In this document: positions 25,813 through 35,253 of the stretch, piece after piece
Layout: the number at the start of each line of letters is the position of its first letter
Position numbering within the stretch: position 1 is the stretch's first letter
DNA from: Stigmatella ashevillena
GTDB taxonomy: Bacteria > Myxococcota > Myxococcia > Myxococcales > Myxococcaceae
Length of the DNA: 64,000 nucleotides
Direction of reading: 5' to 3'
Assembly (NCBI RefSeq): GCF_028368975.1
Contig: NZ_JAQNDM010000002.1
Span: 2,180,007 to 2,244,006 of the forward strand
Program-made: the position numbers and the translations under genes
Notes under the pieces: model-generated
The model's input: the letters and a program-made list of their open reading frames with translations, nothing else
The model's database searches: none
Told to the model about the DNA's origin: nothing

Positions 25813-27417
25813 ATGAACTTCAGCTTTGCCTCCGGCGACGCCGTGCGGGCCGGTGGCGCCCTGCTCGTCATTCCCCTGTTCGACGGCGACCTGGGAGACA
25901 CCCTCCCCTCCGCGCTGGCTTCCGCCGAGAAAGCCCTGGAGGGCAAGCTGAGAACCGCCGCTGCCCAGGAGGGTTTCAAGGCCAAGGCAGATCAAAGCGT
26001 GTCCATCCACACATTGGGCCGCCTCGAGGCCGAGCGCGTGGTGCTCCTGGGCCTCGGCCCCCGCGCCAAGTTTACCCCCGAGGTGCTGCGTCTGGCCGCG
26101 GGCCGCGCCGCCAAGGCGGTCCAGAAGCTGAAGGTGACGGACTTCTCCTTCGCCCTGCCCAGCACGGAGCAGCCCGAGCTGGCCGTGCGTGCCACCGTCG
26201 AGGGGCTGCTGCTCGGCACCTACCGGTTCGATCGCTACAAGAGCTCCTCCAAGGAGGAGAAGTCTCCGTCCCGGTCCACGTCGGTGCGGCTCGTGCTGCC
26301 CGAGGGGACGCAGAAGGGCCCCGGGCTGGAGCAGGCACTGGAGCTGGGCCGGCGCGTGGCCGAAGCGACCAACTGGGCCAGGGATCTGGTCAACGAGCCG
26401 GCCAACGTGGTGAATCCCGAGAGTCTGGCCCAGGCCGCCCAAGAGATCGCGAAGGAAGCGGGCCTCAAGGCCACCATCGGCGGACAGCGGGACATCGAGC
26501 GCCTGGACATGGGCATGTTCCTCGCCGTGGCCCGGGGCAGCGTGCACGAGCCCCGGCTGATTCACGTGGTCTACACGCCGAAGAACCCCAAGGACGCCAA
26601 GCGGCCTCCCCTGGCGCTGGTGGGCAAGGCCATCACGTTCGACTCGGGAGGCCTGTCGCTCAAGCCCTCGGACTCGATGGTGGACATGAAGACGGACATG
26701 GCCGGCTCGGCCGCGGTGCTGGGGGCCATGAAGGTGATTGGCGCGCTCAAGCCGCCCTTCCCCGTGCACGCCTTCATCGGCGCGTGCGAGAACATGCCCT
26801 CGGGCGATGCGTACCGTCCGGGAGACATCCTCACCTCGCGCCTGGGCAAGACGGTGGAGATCACCAACACGGACGCCGAGGGGCGGCTCGTGCTGGGCGA
26901 CATCCTCACCTGGGCGTGTGAGCACAAGCCCTCGGCGATCATCGATCTGGCCACGCTGACGGGCGCCTGCGTGGTGGCCCTGGGCAACTACATCGTGGGA
27001 GCGTTTGGGGAGCACGACGCCACGGTGGGGGCGGTGCTGGAGGCGGCACGCTCGGCGGGCGAGGAGTTCTGGAGAATGCCGGTCACGGATCTTCAGAAGG
27101 ATGCGCTGCGCTCCGAGGTGGCGGACATGAAGAACTCCGGCGAGCGCTGGGGCGGCGCCATCAACGCGGCCCTGTTCCTTCGCGAGTTCGTGGGCACCAC
27201 GCCGTGGGTGCACCTGGACATCGCCGGCCCCTCGCAGAGCCCCAAGGAGCGCGGCTACTTCAACAAGGGCGCTACGGGCGTCGGCGTGCGCTCGCTGGTG
27301 GAGTACGTGCGGCAGCGCACCGCCGAGGCGGCCCAGGCTCCGGAGGAAGAAGCCGCCGCGCCGGTCAAGCCCGCCAAGGGCGCAAAGCCGGGCAAGGGCA
27401 AGGCGCCGCGCGCCTGA
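25813..27417 (+). CDS. pepA: Leucyl aminopeptidase (M17)
   Basis: This 534-residue cytosolic aminopeptidase has the complete M17 signature. KAITFDSGGLSLKP supplies metal and catalytic lysine residues, MVDMKTDMAGSAAVLG follows, and the hallmark NTDAEGRLVLGD is present. It removes N-terminal amino acids from peptides and uses two divalent metals. The start at 25813 is supported by AGGAG 12 bases upstream. The last 35 residues are a Lys/Pro/Ala-rich tail (VKPAKGAKPGKGKAPRA) absent from most PepA proteins. A hairpin separates it from the convergent lipoprotein gene. Confidence 0.95.
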   Translation: MNFSFASGDAVRAGGALLVIPLFDGDLGDTLPSALASAEKALEGKLRTAAAQEGFKAKADQSVSIHTLGRLEAERVVLLGLGPRAKFTPEVLRLAAGRAAKAVQKLKVTDFSFALPSTEQPELAVRATVEGLLLGTYRFDRYKSSSKEEKSPSRSTSVRLVLPEGTQKGPGLEQALELGRRVAEATNWARDLVNEPANVVNPESLAQAAQEIAKEAGLKATIGGQRDIERLDMGMFLAVARGSVHEPRLIHVVYTPKNPKDAKRPPLALVGKAITFDSGGLSLKPSDSMVDMKTDMAGSAAVLGAMKVIGALKPPFPVHAFIGACENMPSGDAYRPGDILTSRLGKTVEITNTDAEGRLVLGDILTWACEHKPSAIIDLATLTGACVVALGNYIVGAFGEHDATVGAVLEAARSAGEEFWRMPVTDLQKDALRSEVADMKNSGERWGGAINAALFLREFVGTTPWVHLDIAGPSQSPKERGYFNKGATGVGVRSLVEYVRQRTAEAAQAPEEEAAAPVKPAKGAKPGKGKAPRA

Positions 27418-27441
27418 GCCTCGACCCGGGTCAGGCACTGG

Positions 27442-27465
27442 GGTGAGGGGGCCCTCCCCTTCACC
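27442..27465. terminator. Bidirectional hairpin terminator
   Basis: GGTGAGGGG pairs with CCCC-T-TCACC, nine base pairs with a single bulged T and a five-base loop. It lies in the 63-bp gap between the convergent pepA and lipoprotein genes. There is no strong T-run, so its efficiency is uncertain. Confidence 0.5.
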
Positions 27466-27480
27466 GTCCGCTGCCAGGGG

Positions 27481-28053
27481 CTACCCGGGCTCGGGCAAGG
27501 GCCGGACGGCCCCGAAGAGGTCCTCCACACCGCGCACACAGTCGGCGGAAGCATCCGCGGGCCATGTCGCGAGCATCATGAAGAGGCGGCCGGGGCTGCC
27601 CTCCTTCACCGCGACACGGCCGTGCACGCCCTGGCCCACCTGGAAATCGAAGCCCACCGCGCTGTCGGACAGGGGAAGCGGCTCCAGCTCCGAGGCGACG
27701 AAGTCAGGTTGCTCGCTCAGGCCCCGGTTCAGCTGCTCGGCGATTTGTGTGGGAGAGGCCACGGCGGGGGCCACCTGGAGCACCACCTGGGCACCGGTCA
27801 TCCGGTTGCGGAGAATGACGGGGATGGCCGCGCCGTCGGACGACGCCGACTTCTCCGGCTCATCGAGCTGCCACTCCGCGGCGGGCCGGACGATCTCAAG
27901 GCCCAGCTCCGCATCCACATAGTGGCGCGCTGGAACGGTGGCTTCCGCTTTCGAGGCACCCTGCCCGGCCGGCGCTCTGACTGCGGGCTTGGACGCCCCA
28001 CACGCCGTGCACAGCACCCACAACGCACACCCCAGCCACCCCATCCGCCCCAT
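27481..28053 (-). CDS. Small lipoprotein, unknown function
   Basis: The 190-residue precursor has a lipoprotein signal with lipobox TAC after LGCALWVLC. A short spacer precedes a compact domain (VDAELGLEIVRPAAEWQLDE and AIPVILRNRMTGAQVVLQVA). The domain begins like many myxobacterial lipoproteins that resemble PsbP/DUF1795-type folds, but I cannot assign it firmly. ATG at 28053 follows GGGGAG. It is downstream of pyrF in the same direction, with a 90-bp gap. Confidence 0.65.
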   Translation of the reverse strand: MGRMGWLGCALWVLCTACGASKPAVRAPAGQGASKAEATVPARHYVDAELGLEIVRPAAEWQLDEPEKSASSDGAAIPVILRNRMTGAQVVLQVAPAVASPTQIAEQLNRGLSEQPDFVASELEPLPLSDSAVGFDFQVGQGVHGRVAVKEGSPGRLFMMLATWPADASADCVRGVEDLFGAVRPLPEPG

Positions 28054-28143
28054 GTCCCCACTCCCCGCCAGAAGGCCCAAGCGCGACGGTGGCCATGCCC
28101 CCGACCGTCCGCCAGGGGCCAGGGGCCGGAAGCCCCACAGGTG

Positions 28144-28869
28144 TCAACCGGCGGAAACTTCCGCGGCGAGGGCCCGGGCGGCGGCCACCGGATCCGCAGC
28201 GGTGTGCACCGGCCGACCCACCACCAACAAATCCGCCCCCGCGCGCACCGCGAAGGCCGGTGTCTCGGCACGGGCCTGGTCTCCCCGTTCCGCCCCCACG
28301 GGGCGAATGCCCGGCGTACAGAGAAAGGGCGAGGGGCCAAGCAAGCGGCGAAGCCCTTCAGCCTCCCGGGGCGAGCACACCAACCCATCCACTCCAGCTT
28401 GCACCGCCAGTTGGGCCAGCCGCTGCGCCGCCGCTTCCGGGGTGCCGGTGAGGCCCACCGCCGTCACATCCGAGGCGGCCAGAGAGGTCAGCACCGTCAC
28501 CGCGAGCACCCGGGGCGGAGGATGGCCCTGGCCCCGTGCCCCCTCACGCGCGCCTCGCACGGCGGCCTTCAGCATGGCCTCGCCTCCCGCCGCGTGAACG
28601 GTGAGCAGCGCCACCCCCAAAGCTCCGGCGCGCGAAGCCGCCAGCTCTACGGTGTTGGGAATGTCGTGCAGCTTCAAGTCGAGGAAAACCTTCCCCCCGA
28701 GCTTCTGGAAGGCGGTCACCGCTGCGGGCCCATGCTCGACGAACAGCGAGAGGCCCACCTTGGCGTAACCCATGAAGGGCGCCACCCGCTCATAGAGGGC
28801 GAGCCCCTGGTCCAGCGGCAAATCCACCGCGAGGGCGAGGCGCTCACGGGCAGGAGAACCCTCGGTCAC
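28144..28869 (-). CDS. pyrF: Orotidine 5'-phosphate decarboxylase
   Basis: This 241-residue enzyme has the catalytic Lys-Asp motif [11 protein letters not shown], the N-terminal substrate aspartate ([11 protein letters not shown]) and the phosphate-binding C-terminal [12 protein letters not shown]. It catalyses the last step of UMP synthesis. Its start overlaps the end of the upstream DUF4388 gene by four bases. It is the only pyrimidine gene in the window. Confidence 0.96.
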   Translation of the reverse strand: MTEGSPARERLALAVDLPLDQGLALYERVAPFMGYAKVGLSLFVEHGPAAVTAFQKLGGKVFLDLKLHDIPNTVELAASRAGALGVALLTVHAAGGEAMLKAAVRGAREGARGQGHPPPRVLAVTVLTSLAASDVTAVGLTGTPEAAAQRLAQLAVQAGVDGLVCSPREAEGLRRLLGPSPFLCTPGIRPVGAERGDQARAETPAFAVRAGADLLVVGRPVHTAADPVAAARALAAEVSAG

Positions 28870-30116
28870 GTCAATCCCTCCTGGAGCGCCCGGTAGGTGA
28901 GCGAGAGCTGACCCGCGATGTCGGGGGGCAGCGCGTTCTGCGCGGTGAAGAGTGCATAGGAGACGAACGCATCGAGCGCCTCCAGCGTCAACGCGCGGGA
29001 GAGCGCCTCATCCCCCGAAGCCACGTTGTTGCGAATGAGCGCCACGTCCACCCGCCCGTCTTCATCCAGGGTGACCCCTGAGTACGCCTCCTCCAACCCC
29101 GCAGGCGGCGCATCGAGGAAGCTGCTCAACATGCCCACGTCCCGGCCCACCTCTTGAAGGGCGCGGTAGACCAACGAGAGCAGCAGGTTGTAGCGATCCT
29201 CGGGGCCGAGCGTCTCCGGGGCGGGACCCCAATCGAAGGAGCCGAGGGACGAAGAGGCCACGGGCAGAGGCTCGACAACAAGCTCTCCCGTGCGCAGCCG
29301 ATCCTCCACCCAGGTGAGAAAGGCGTGGATGCTGCCCTCGTAGGCGGGGCGGAGCTCCTTGAGCGTCACCCCATGGCGCACCCGGGCGAACAGGGCCTCT
29401 TCTCCGGGAGGGACCGCCAGGGCTCCCGCCACCACGCGGGTGTCTTCCGGGTACAGGCGGCGCATCCGGTTGGTGGCCTCGCCCCGCTTGATGCCCTGGA
29501 TGACGAGATCCCTCGTGCGCTCGGGCAGCTTCACGATGTCCGCGACGGGAGGCTGCGTCTCCAGGAAGAGGAAGTTGCCCTCCATCATCTCGAAGAGGTT
29601 CAACACCACCTCGCGCACCAGGAACGTCATGGCATTGTAGAGGTTCGACTCGGAGACCGTCCCCTCGGTGACGAGCACCTGGCCCAGCCGCCGCGAGGGC
29701 GTCACCAGCCCAATGGCATGCGTGAGCTGCTCAGAGGTGATGAGCCCAAGCTGGACGATGACGGCGCCCAGGCGCTCGTAGCGCTCGGAGGAGGTGGCGA
29801 AGACGACCTGTCCGTCGCGGAACGACACCGTGCGGCGCAGCGAGCCATGCTGGATGACGAGCTGGCCGCTGCGGATGCCGGACAGGACGTAGGAGAACAC
29901 GTCCTCCATGAAGAGCGAGCCCAGATTGCCGGCGAAGTAGCCGATGAGATCGGGCGGCTCTCGGAGGAGGATCATCCCCTCGGGCGCATGGAAGTGCGCG
30001 GCCAGGGGACGCAGCGGAGACAATCCCGCGGCGAGCGGCCGCTCAAGTTCCAGAGCAACCGCTTCACCGGAGATGCGAGGAGTGGCCTTGGGACGTGGAG
30101 GAACCACGTGCGCCAC
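28866..30116 (-). CDS. DUF4388 domain regulatory protein
   Basis: This is a 416-residue cytosolic protein. Residues 60-150 form a DUF4388 domain ([35 protein letters not shown]). A helical region with a second, divergent copy follows ([32 protein letters not shown]). DUF4388 is abundant in myxobacteria and delta-proteobacterial signalling proteins, with no defined biochemistry. A GTG at 30116 starts two bases past the stop of the DsbA-like gene; another GTG at 30107 is possible. It overlaps pyrF by four bases. Confidence 0.8.
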   Translation of the reverse strand: MAHVVPPRPKATPRISGEAVALELERPLAAGLSPLRPLAAHFHAPEGMILLREPPDLIGYFAGNLGSLFMEDVFSYVLSGIRSGQLVIQHGSLRRTVSFRDGQVVFATSSERYERLGAVIVQLGLITSEQLTHAIGLVTPSRRLGQVLVTEGTVSESNLYNAMTFLVREVVLNLFEMMEGNFLFLETQPPVADIVKLPERTRDLVIQGIKRGEATNRMRRLYPEDTRVVAGALAVPPGEEALFARVRHGVTLKELRPAYEGSIHAFLTWVEDRLRTGELVVEPLPVASSSLGSFDWGPAPETLGPEDRYNLLLSLVYRALQEVGRDVGMLSSFLDAPPAGLEEAYSGVTLDEDGRVDVALIRNNVASGDEALSRALTLEALDAFVSYALFTAQNALPPDIAGQLSLTYRALQEGLT

Positions 30117-30117
30117 T

Positions 30118-31203
30118 CTACTTCTTCTTCTTCAACTCCGCGTCGATGATGGTCTTGAACTCGGAGGCCGGCACCGCGCCCGAGAGGGCCACGCCATTGA
30201 TGAAAAAGGCTGGGGTACCCGTGACCCCCACCTTCTCGCCATCGGCCATGTCCTTCTTGACGAGCTCTGCCTTCTTGTTCGAGTCCAGGCACTCGTTGAA
30301 ACGGGCGGCATCCAGGCCCAGCTCGGTGGCGTACTTCTTCAGGTCGTCCACCTTGAGGTTCTGCTGGCTGGCGAAGAGCTTGTCGTGGAATTCCCAGAAT
30401 TTGTTCTGGTCCTGGGCGCAGGCGGAGGCCTCGGCGGCCTTGGGCGCATCCGCGTGGAAGCTCAGCGGGAAGTGGCGGAACACCAGCTTCACCTTGCCCT
30501 CGTAGCTCTTCATCACCTCGTCCACGTTCTGGATGGCCTTGCTGCAGAACGGGCACTGGAAGTCGCTGAACTCCACGATGGTGATGGGCGCATTGTCCGG
30601 GCCCTTGGAGGGACCGATGGCGGCCACTTCGGCGCGCTTCTCGGGCAGGTTGATCTGCACGTCCGCCTTTTCCTTCAGCTGGGTGAACAGGGCCTGGGCG
30701 TGCTCGCGCTTGGCCTGCTCGCCCAGCATCTTGACGATCTCGGGCTTCACCTGCTCCAGGGAGACATCCGGGGGCAGCTGGTTGCCGGCCTTCGCCTGGT
30801 CGTAGATCTTCTGGATCTCCGCATCGGACGGCGTGGCGACCTTCGACTCCACCTCGGCCTTGATGAGCGCATCCTCGTTCTCGAGCCCGCGCTTCTTGGC
30901 CTCGGACTGGACGAGCTTCTCGATGATGTAGCCATCGAGGCCGCGCTTGATGAGATCCTGCTTGCGCTTCTCGAGGTCCGCCATGGGAGGACCGATGCGC
31001 GAGGTCAGCTCACCGTAGGTCACCTTCTGCTCGGCCCCATCCAACTTGTAGGTCGCGACGACCGTGTCGGAAGCGGGCTCGCACTGGCCCGCGGAGGCGG
31101 CCGGAGCGGCGGAGGTGGCCGGCGACGTCTGCTTGTTGCAGCCGGAGAGGAAGGAGGCCGCAACAAGCGCGGACAGGACAAGACGGAAGGGGCGCTGGGA
31201 CAT
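30118..31203 (-). CDS. SurA-N-like/DsbA-family thioredoxin-fold lipoprotein
   Basis: This 361-residue lipoprotein (leader LVLSALVAASFLSGC) has two parts. Residues 48-180 resemble the SurA/PPIase-type N-terminal chaperone region (VTYGELTSRIGPPM, LDGYIIEKLVQSEAKKRGL). Residues 195-361 form a DsbA-family thioredoxin domain with Cys217-Pro-Phe-Cys220 (SDFQCPFC) and cis-proline loop GVTGTPAFFING. It probably catalyses disulfide formation or exchange in envelope proteins it captures. It lies 49 bp downstream of lpxC in the same direction and just ahead of the DUF4388 gene. Confidence 0.88.
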   Translation of the reverse strand: MSQRPFRLVLSALVAASFLSGCNKQTSPATSAAPAASAGQCEPASDTVVATYKLDGAEQKVTYGELTSRIGPPMADLEKRKQDLIKRGLDGYIIEKLVQSEAKKRGLENEDALIKAEVESKVATPSDAEIQKIYDQAKAGNQLPPDVSLEQVKPEIVKMLGEQAKREHAQALFTQLKEKADVQINLPEKRAEVAAIGPSKGPDNAPITIVEFSDFQCPFCSKAIQNVDEVMKSYEGKVKLVFRHFPLSFHADAPKAAEASACAQDQNKFWEFHDKLFASQQNLKVDDLKKYATELGLDAARFNECLDSNKKAELVKKDMADGEKVGVTGTPAFFINGVALSGAVPASEFKTIIDAELKKKK

Positions 31204-31252
31204 GGGCCCGGGGTCTTAATCGAGGAGTCCGGGCCTCGCAAAAGAAACTTGG

Positions 31253-32194
31253 CTAAGCGAGCAACGGCCCCAGCTCCAACCCCCCCGGCAACTCCGGAAG
31301 CCGCAGCTCCGAGCGCTCCGATTCCAGCCGCCGGAGCGGGACGAGCTCGTAGCAGCTCGGGTCCGCCAGCACCTTCTGCACCAGCTTGTGGTTGAGGGCG
31401 TGGCCCGTCTTGAAGACCTTCAGGTGGCCGATGACGGGCCTGCCGAACAGGGACACATCCCCGATGGCATCGAGAATCTTGTGCCGCACGAACTCATCCG
31501 AGAAGCGCAAGCCCTCCGGATTGAGGATGGAGGCCTCGTCCACGACGATGGCGTTCTCGAGCGAGCCGCCCCGGGCCAACCCCAGCTTCTTGAGCATCTC
31601 CACATCCCGCAGAAAGCCAAAGGTACGGGCGCGGGAGATTTCGCCGGAGAAGCTCCGGTCATTCATCTCCATCTCGTAGTACTGGCTGGAGATGAGCGGG
31701 TGCTTGAAGTCGATGGAGCAGCTGACACGGAAGCGGCGCGACGGAGACAGCGTGGCCTCCTTGTCCCCTTCCGTCACGGTGACGGACTTCTTGATGACCA
31801 GGTAGCTGCGCGGCTCCTCCAGCTCCCGGATGCCCGCGCTCATCACCATCTGCACGAAGTGCGCGGCGCTGCCGTCCATGACGGGCACCTCGGGACCATC
31901 CACCTCCACGCGCACATTGTCGATGCCAAGCCCCGCCAGCGCCGAGAGCAGGTGCTCCACGGTGCTCACCTTCACCCCGTCCTTGCCCAACGTGGTGGCC
32001 AGCGCCGTGTCCACCACGTACTCGGACAACGCCGGGATGAGCACCGGACGGGGCGTGTCCGTGCGGACAAACAGGATGCCGTGGTGAGCCGGGGCGGGCC
32101 GCAGGGTGAGGTTCACCGTGGCGCCCGAGTGAAGCCCCACGCCTTGGCAGGAGACGGAATGGCCGAGAGTGCGCTGGTTGTCGGTAGAAGGCAT
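31253..32194 (-). CDS. lpxC: UDP-3-O-acyl-N-acetylglucosamine deacetylase
   Basis: This 313-residue zinc amidase catalyses the first committed step of lipid A synthesis. Zinc-ligand motifs are all present: STVEHLLSALAGLGID, RHKILDAIGDVSLFG (His and Asp) and the catalytic GHALNHKL. The N-terminus (TLGHSVSCQGVGLHSG) matches the family start. It is not in the usual cell-division or lpxD-fabZ-lpxA context here. Confidence 0.97.
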   Translation of the reverse strand: MPSTDNQRTLGHSVSCQGVGLHSGATVNLTLRPAPAHHGILFVRTDTPRPVLIPALSEYVVDTALATTLGKDGVKVSTVEHLLSALAGLGIDNVRVEVDGPEVPVMDGSAAHFVQMVMSAGIRELEEPRSYLVIKKSVTVTEGDKEATLSPSRRFRVSCSIDFKHPLISSQYYEMEMNDRSFSGEISRARTFGFLRDVEMLKKLGLARGGSLENAIVVDEASILNPEGLRFSDEFVRHKILDAIGDVSLFGRPVIGHLKVFKTGHALNHKLVQKVLADPSCYELVPLRRLESERSELRLPELPGGLELGPLLA

Positions 32195-32610
32195 TGCCGT
32201 GTCGCCTCTTTCACTGCTCGTGCGGCCTGTCTTGCCGCTGTGTCCTATCGGACGGGATCGGTAACGTGCACTGCTGTCCTGCTTCGATGCGCGGAACAGA
32301 GCAAGCGACGTGCCATTGGCTGGGAGGGCGCGGGCCCTTCCGAAGCAGCGCCATGGGTGCGTATGCCATGGAAAAGATTGGGCTTTTCCCCGCCCCAGCG
32401 GAGGGAACCTGCCCCCTGTGGGGACTGTCCTCCCTCAAGCCGCCGCCTCCACCACCCTCGACCGTGACATTTCTGTCCGACATTCATCACTCCGTTGCTC
32501 CGCGAATTGACCTTGCGGACACCTCGGCCGCGACGCGCCGGGTCCATAACGCAAGGAACTGCCCGGAAGCAAACACTCCCGGGCCCCTTTGGGAGGTTCC
32601 GCGGGGAGCT
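32195..32610. other. Gap of 416 bp, no gene recognised
   Basis: The part next to 32195 must carry the promoter of the leftward lpxC gene. Several open frames cross the gap but none has a plausible ribosome-binding site, domain or coding third-position pattern. I see no strong hairpin or repeat. Confidence 0.5.
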
Positions 32611-34101
32611 TCAGCGGTGGGCGGAGGCCAGGAAGCGGTCCCGGAGGGCCTCGGCTTCCGGACGATCGAACGTGCGGCCCCGGAGGAGGACGCGACGGCT
32701 GACGGTGGCGAAGGTGCTCTCCAGCGTCTGCGAGAAGCGGCGCAAGTCCTCGGTGAGCCGCTGGCGGATGCTGGGCCCTTCGGGTGGCCAGGGCAGCTCC
32801 ATCAGGAGCGCGGTGAAACGGTCGAAGGGCTCGTAGTCCGAGTAGCGCAGGAGCTGGTAGCTCCCCTCCTGGAAATAGCCGAAGTAGGCCTTGAGCGCCT
32901 TGAGCGCCGCCTCGGCGGCCGGGACGGACTCCCCCACCAGGGCATTCTCCGTGGCGCGGCAGAGCTGACCGAAGACCCAGAGATCCTTGCGCAGCCGCAG
33001 GGCCATCTCTTCTGGAGCGGCGAGCCGCGCGAAGGCCCCCTCTCCCGCGAAGCCTCCCGGCTCGAGCGCCTCGGCCAGCGCCACCACCTGGCCCTGCAAG
33101 AGCGTGGTGAAGGCGACGGCGGCCCGCATGGGGGCTTCCGGCTCGCTCTCCAGCTCCACCAGCACCTCGCGGGCGATGCGCTCCGTCTCCTTCATGATGT
33201 CCCGCGCGGCGCGCAGGCCCACGGCCTTGAGCCGCTTGGGGCCGACCCCGGTGGCGAACTCCTGGCGCAGATACCCCACGAGGCTCACCGCCTCGCTGCG
33301 CACCAGCGCGAGCACCACCCGGGCACGGGGCGGAGGCGGATCCTCCCCATCCCGCCCGACGTAGGACAGGTAGTGCAGCAGGCGGAAGAGTGCGAGGAAC
33401 ACGGTGGTGAACAGGGGCCGGGTGTCCTCCGGCTGCTGCGCGAGCAGATCCAGGACGCGGACCGAGTGGATGCGATCGTACTCGATGTGGAATTCCAGCG
33501 GCCGGAAGGGGCGGAAGTAGCGGTTGAGGACGATCTCCCGCAGCGCCAGGTTTCCCACGTCCGAGAAGAGACCCAGGCCACAGGTGGGCAGCTTCAGCAG
33601 ATGATCGATGAGGTTGCGCAGGGACTCGAACGACTCGCGCAACACGAAGAGGCTCTCCTGGGGCGTGTCCTGATCCAGCTCCTCCTCGAGGAAGGCCCGG
33701 CGAACCCGGTCATCCGCGAGCTGGGTCTCCACATACTTCCGGAAGACCAGCTTCGAATCCGAGTCGGGATCCAACAGCCGACGGGCGATGCGGATGGCCC
33801 GGTGAATGGCGTCGCGGACGTCTGCCAGCTCGGTGTGGAAATCGCGGGTGACCAGGGGGCGCGCATGGGCGTCCACCACGCCGTTGTGGAGGTTGAACGA
33901 GCGCTCCACGCCCCGGAGCAGCATCTCGAACTCGAAGAGCTGCTCCTCGCGCCCCTCCACGTTGACGCCGCGCAACCACCGCTCGCGCTCGGCGAGGAAG
34001 CCAAAGCGCGAGGACTGCGTGGCGCGCATCAGGTCCGCGTAGAAATCCCGGGACACCCGGGGCGGCGGCGAGACCGGCTGCTTGGCGCGTGCCTGGCTCA
34101 T
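32611..34101 (-). CDS. Large helical protein of unknown function
   Basis: This 496-residue soluble protein is predominantly helical with many Arg/Glu/Leu residues (SRDFYADLMRATQSSRFGFL, LRESFESLRNLIDHLLKLP). I recognise no domain, signal peptide or membrane segment. ATG at 34101 is preferred because upstream in-frame sequence overlaps the end of ruvB. It begins 16 bp after the ruvB stop in the same direction and is probably cotranscribed. A role near DNA repair is only a guess from position. Confidence 0.75.
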   Translation of the reverse strand: MSQARAKQPVSPPPRVSRDFYADLMRATQSSRFGFLAERERWLRGVNVEGREEQLFEFEMLLRGVERSFNLHNGVVDAHARPLVTRDFHTELADVRDAIHRAIRIARRLLDPDSDSKLVFRKYVETQLADDRVRRAFLEEELDQDTPQESLFVLRESFESLRNLIDHLLKLPTCGLGLFSDVGNLALREIVLNRYFRPFRPLEFHIEYDRIHSVRVLDLLAQQPEDTRPLFTTVFLALFRLLHYLSYVGRDGEDPPPPRARVVLALVRSEAVSLVGYLRQEFATGVGPKRLKAVGLRAARDIMKETERIAREVLVELESEPEAPMRAAVAFTTLLQGQVVALAEALEPGGFAGEGAFARLAAPEEMALRLRKDLWVFGQLCRATENALVGESVPAAEAALKALKAYFGYFQEGSYQLLRYSDYEPFDRFTALLMELPWPPEGPSIRQRLTEDLRRFSQTLESTFATVSRRVLLRGRTFDRPEAEALRDRFLASAHR

Positions 34102-34117
34102 CGGAAGCACTTCCCTA

Positions 34118-35152
34118 TCAGAAGAGGCTCCCCTGAGGGGAGGCGGGAGGGGGAGCCCTCTTGAAATAACCGTAGGCCCGGTGGGTCGCCATGCGTCCAC
34201 GGGGCGTCCGCTGGAGGAAGCCCTCCTGGAGCAGGTAGGGCTCGTACACATCCTCGATGGAGTCGCGCTGCTCGCCCACACTGGCGGCGATCGTCTCCAC
34301 CCCCACCGGACCGCCGCCGAACTTGTCGATGATGGTCAGGAGGATCTTCCGGTCCATGGAGTCCAAACCACTGGCATCCACGCCCAGCCGGTCCAGGGAG
34401 ACATGGGCCAAGTCCTGGGTGATGCGGCCCTCGCCCTCCACCTGGGCGAAGTCACGCAACCGGCGCAGCAACCGGTTGGAGATCCGGGGCGTCCCACGGG
34501 AGCGGGTGGAGATCTCCTTGCTCGCATCGCGATCCAGGGGAACCCCGAGAATGCGCGCGGAGCGGTTGAGAATCATCTCCAGGTACTTGGGCTCGTAGTA
34601 ATCCAGGCGTTCCTGGATCTGGAACCGATCCCGGAGGGGCGAGGTGAGCAGGCCCGTGCGGGTGGTGGCCCCGATGAGGGTGAAGGGCGGCAGATCGATC
34701 TTCATCGCGCGCGCGGCCGGGCCGGTGTCGATGGTGATGTCCAGCCGGAAGTCCTCCATCGCCGGGTAGAGGTACTCTTCGACGGCGGCATTGAGCCGGT
34801 GGATCTCGTCGATGAAGAGGACATCGCGCTCGTTGAGGTTGGTGAGCAGCCCGGCCAGATCGCCCTTGCGCTCGAGCGCGGGCCCGCTGGTGACATGGAT
34901 GCCCACGCCCAGCTCGGAGGCGATGATGTGCGCCAGGGACGTCTTGCCCAGCCCGGGAGGGCCCGAGAAGAGGCAATGGTCGAGCGCATCCCGGCGCTGG
35001 CTCGCGGCCCGCACATAGACCTTGAGCTTCTCCACGACAGCGTCCTGGCCCACGTACTCATCGAAGGTCTGGGGGCGCAAGGAGGCTTCCAAGCGGACGT
35101 CGTCTCCCAGCACCTCTTCCGACAGCGCGTCGGATTTCCGCTTCGTGGCCAT
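34118..35152 (-). CDS. ruvB: Holliday junction branch migration helicase RuvB
   Basis: This 344-residue AAA+ ATPase is full length. It carries Walker [13 protein letters not shown], Walker [10 protein letters not shown], sensor 1 [17 protein letters not shown], and the C-terminal winged helix with [15 protein letters not shown]. With RuvA and RuvC it drives branch migration of Holliday junctions; neither partner gene is in the window. The start at 35152 gives the normal N-terminal length. Confidence 0.97.
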   Translation of the reverse strand: MATKRKSDALSEEVLGDDVRLEASLRPQTFDEYVGQDAVVEKLKVYVRAASQRRDALDHCLFSGPPGLGKTSLAHIIASELGVGIHVTSGPALERKGDLAGLLTNLNERDVLFIDEIHRLNAAVEEYLYPAMEDFRLDITIDTGPAARAMKIDLPPFTLIGATTRTGLLTSPLRDRFQIQERLDYYEPKYLEMILNRSARILGVPLDRDASKEISTRSRGTPRISNRLLRRLRDFAQVEGEGRITQDLAHVSLDRLGVDASGLDSMDRKILLTIIDKFGGGPVGVETIAASVGEQRDSIEDVYEPYLLQEGFLQRTPRGRMATHRAYGYFKRAPPPASPQGSLF

Positions 35153-35253
35153 GTCAATGCTCACCCTACCAAGAACGGTGCATGTGTCGCCGTCCATCTC
35201 CCAGCGCTAGACTCGAGCCCCACGACGGCCGGCTGGCCAGGGGGCACGAACCT

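Noticed and set aside
32194-34164. A 656-codon plus-strand frame covering the lpxC upstream gap
   Set aside because: Mostly antisense to the helical protein gene, and the part inside the gap has no coding pattern.
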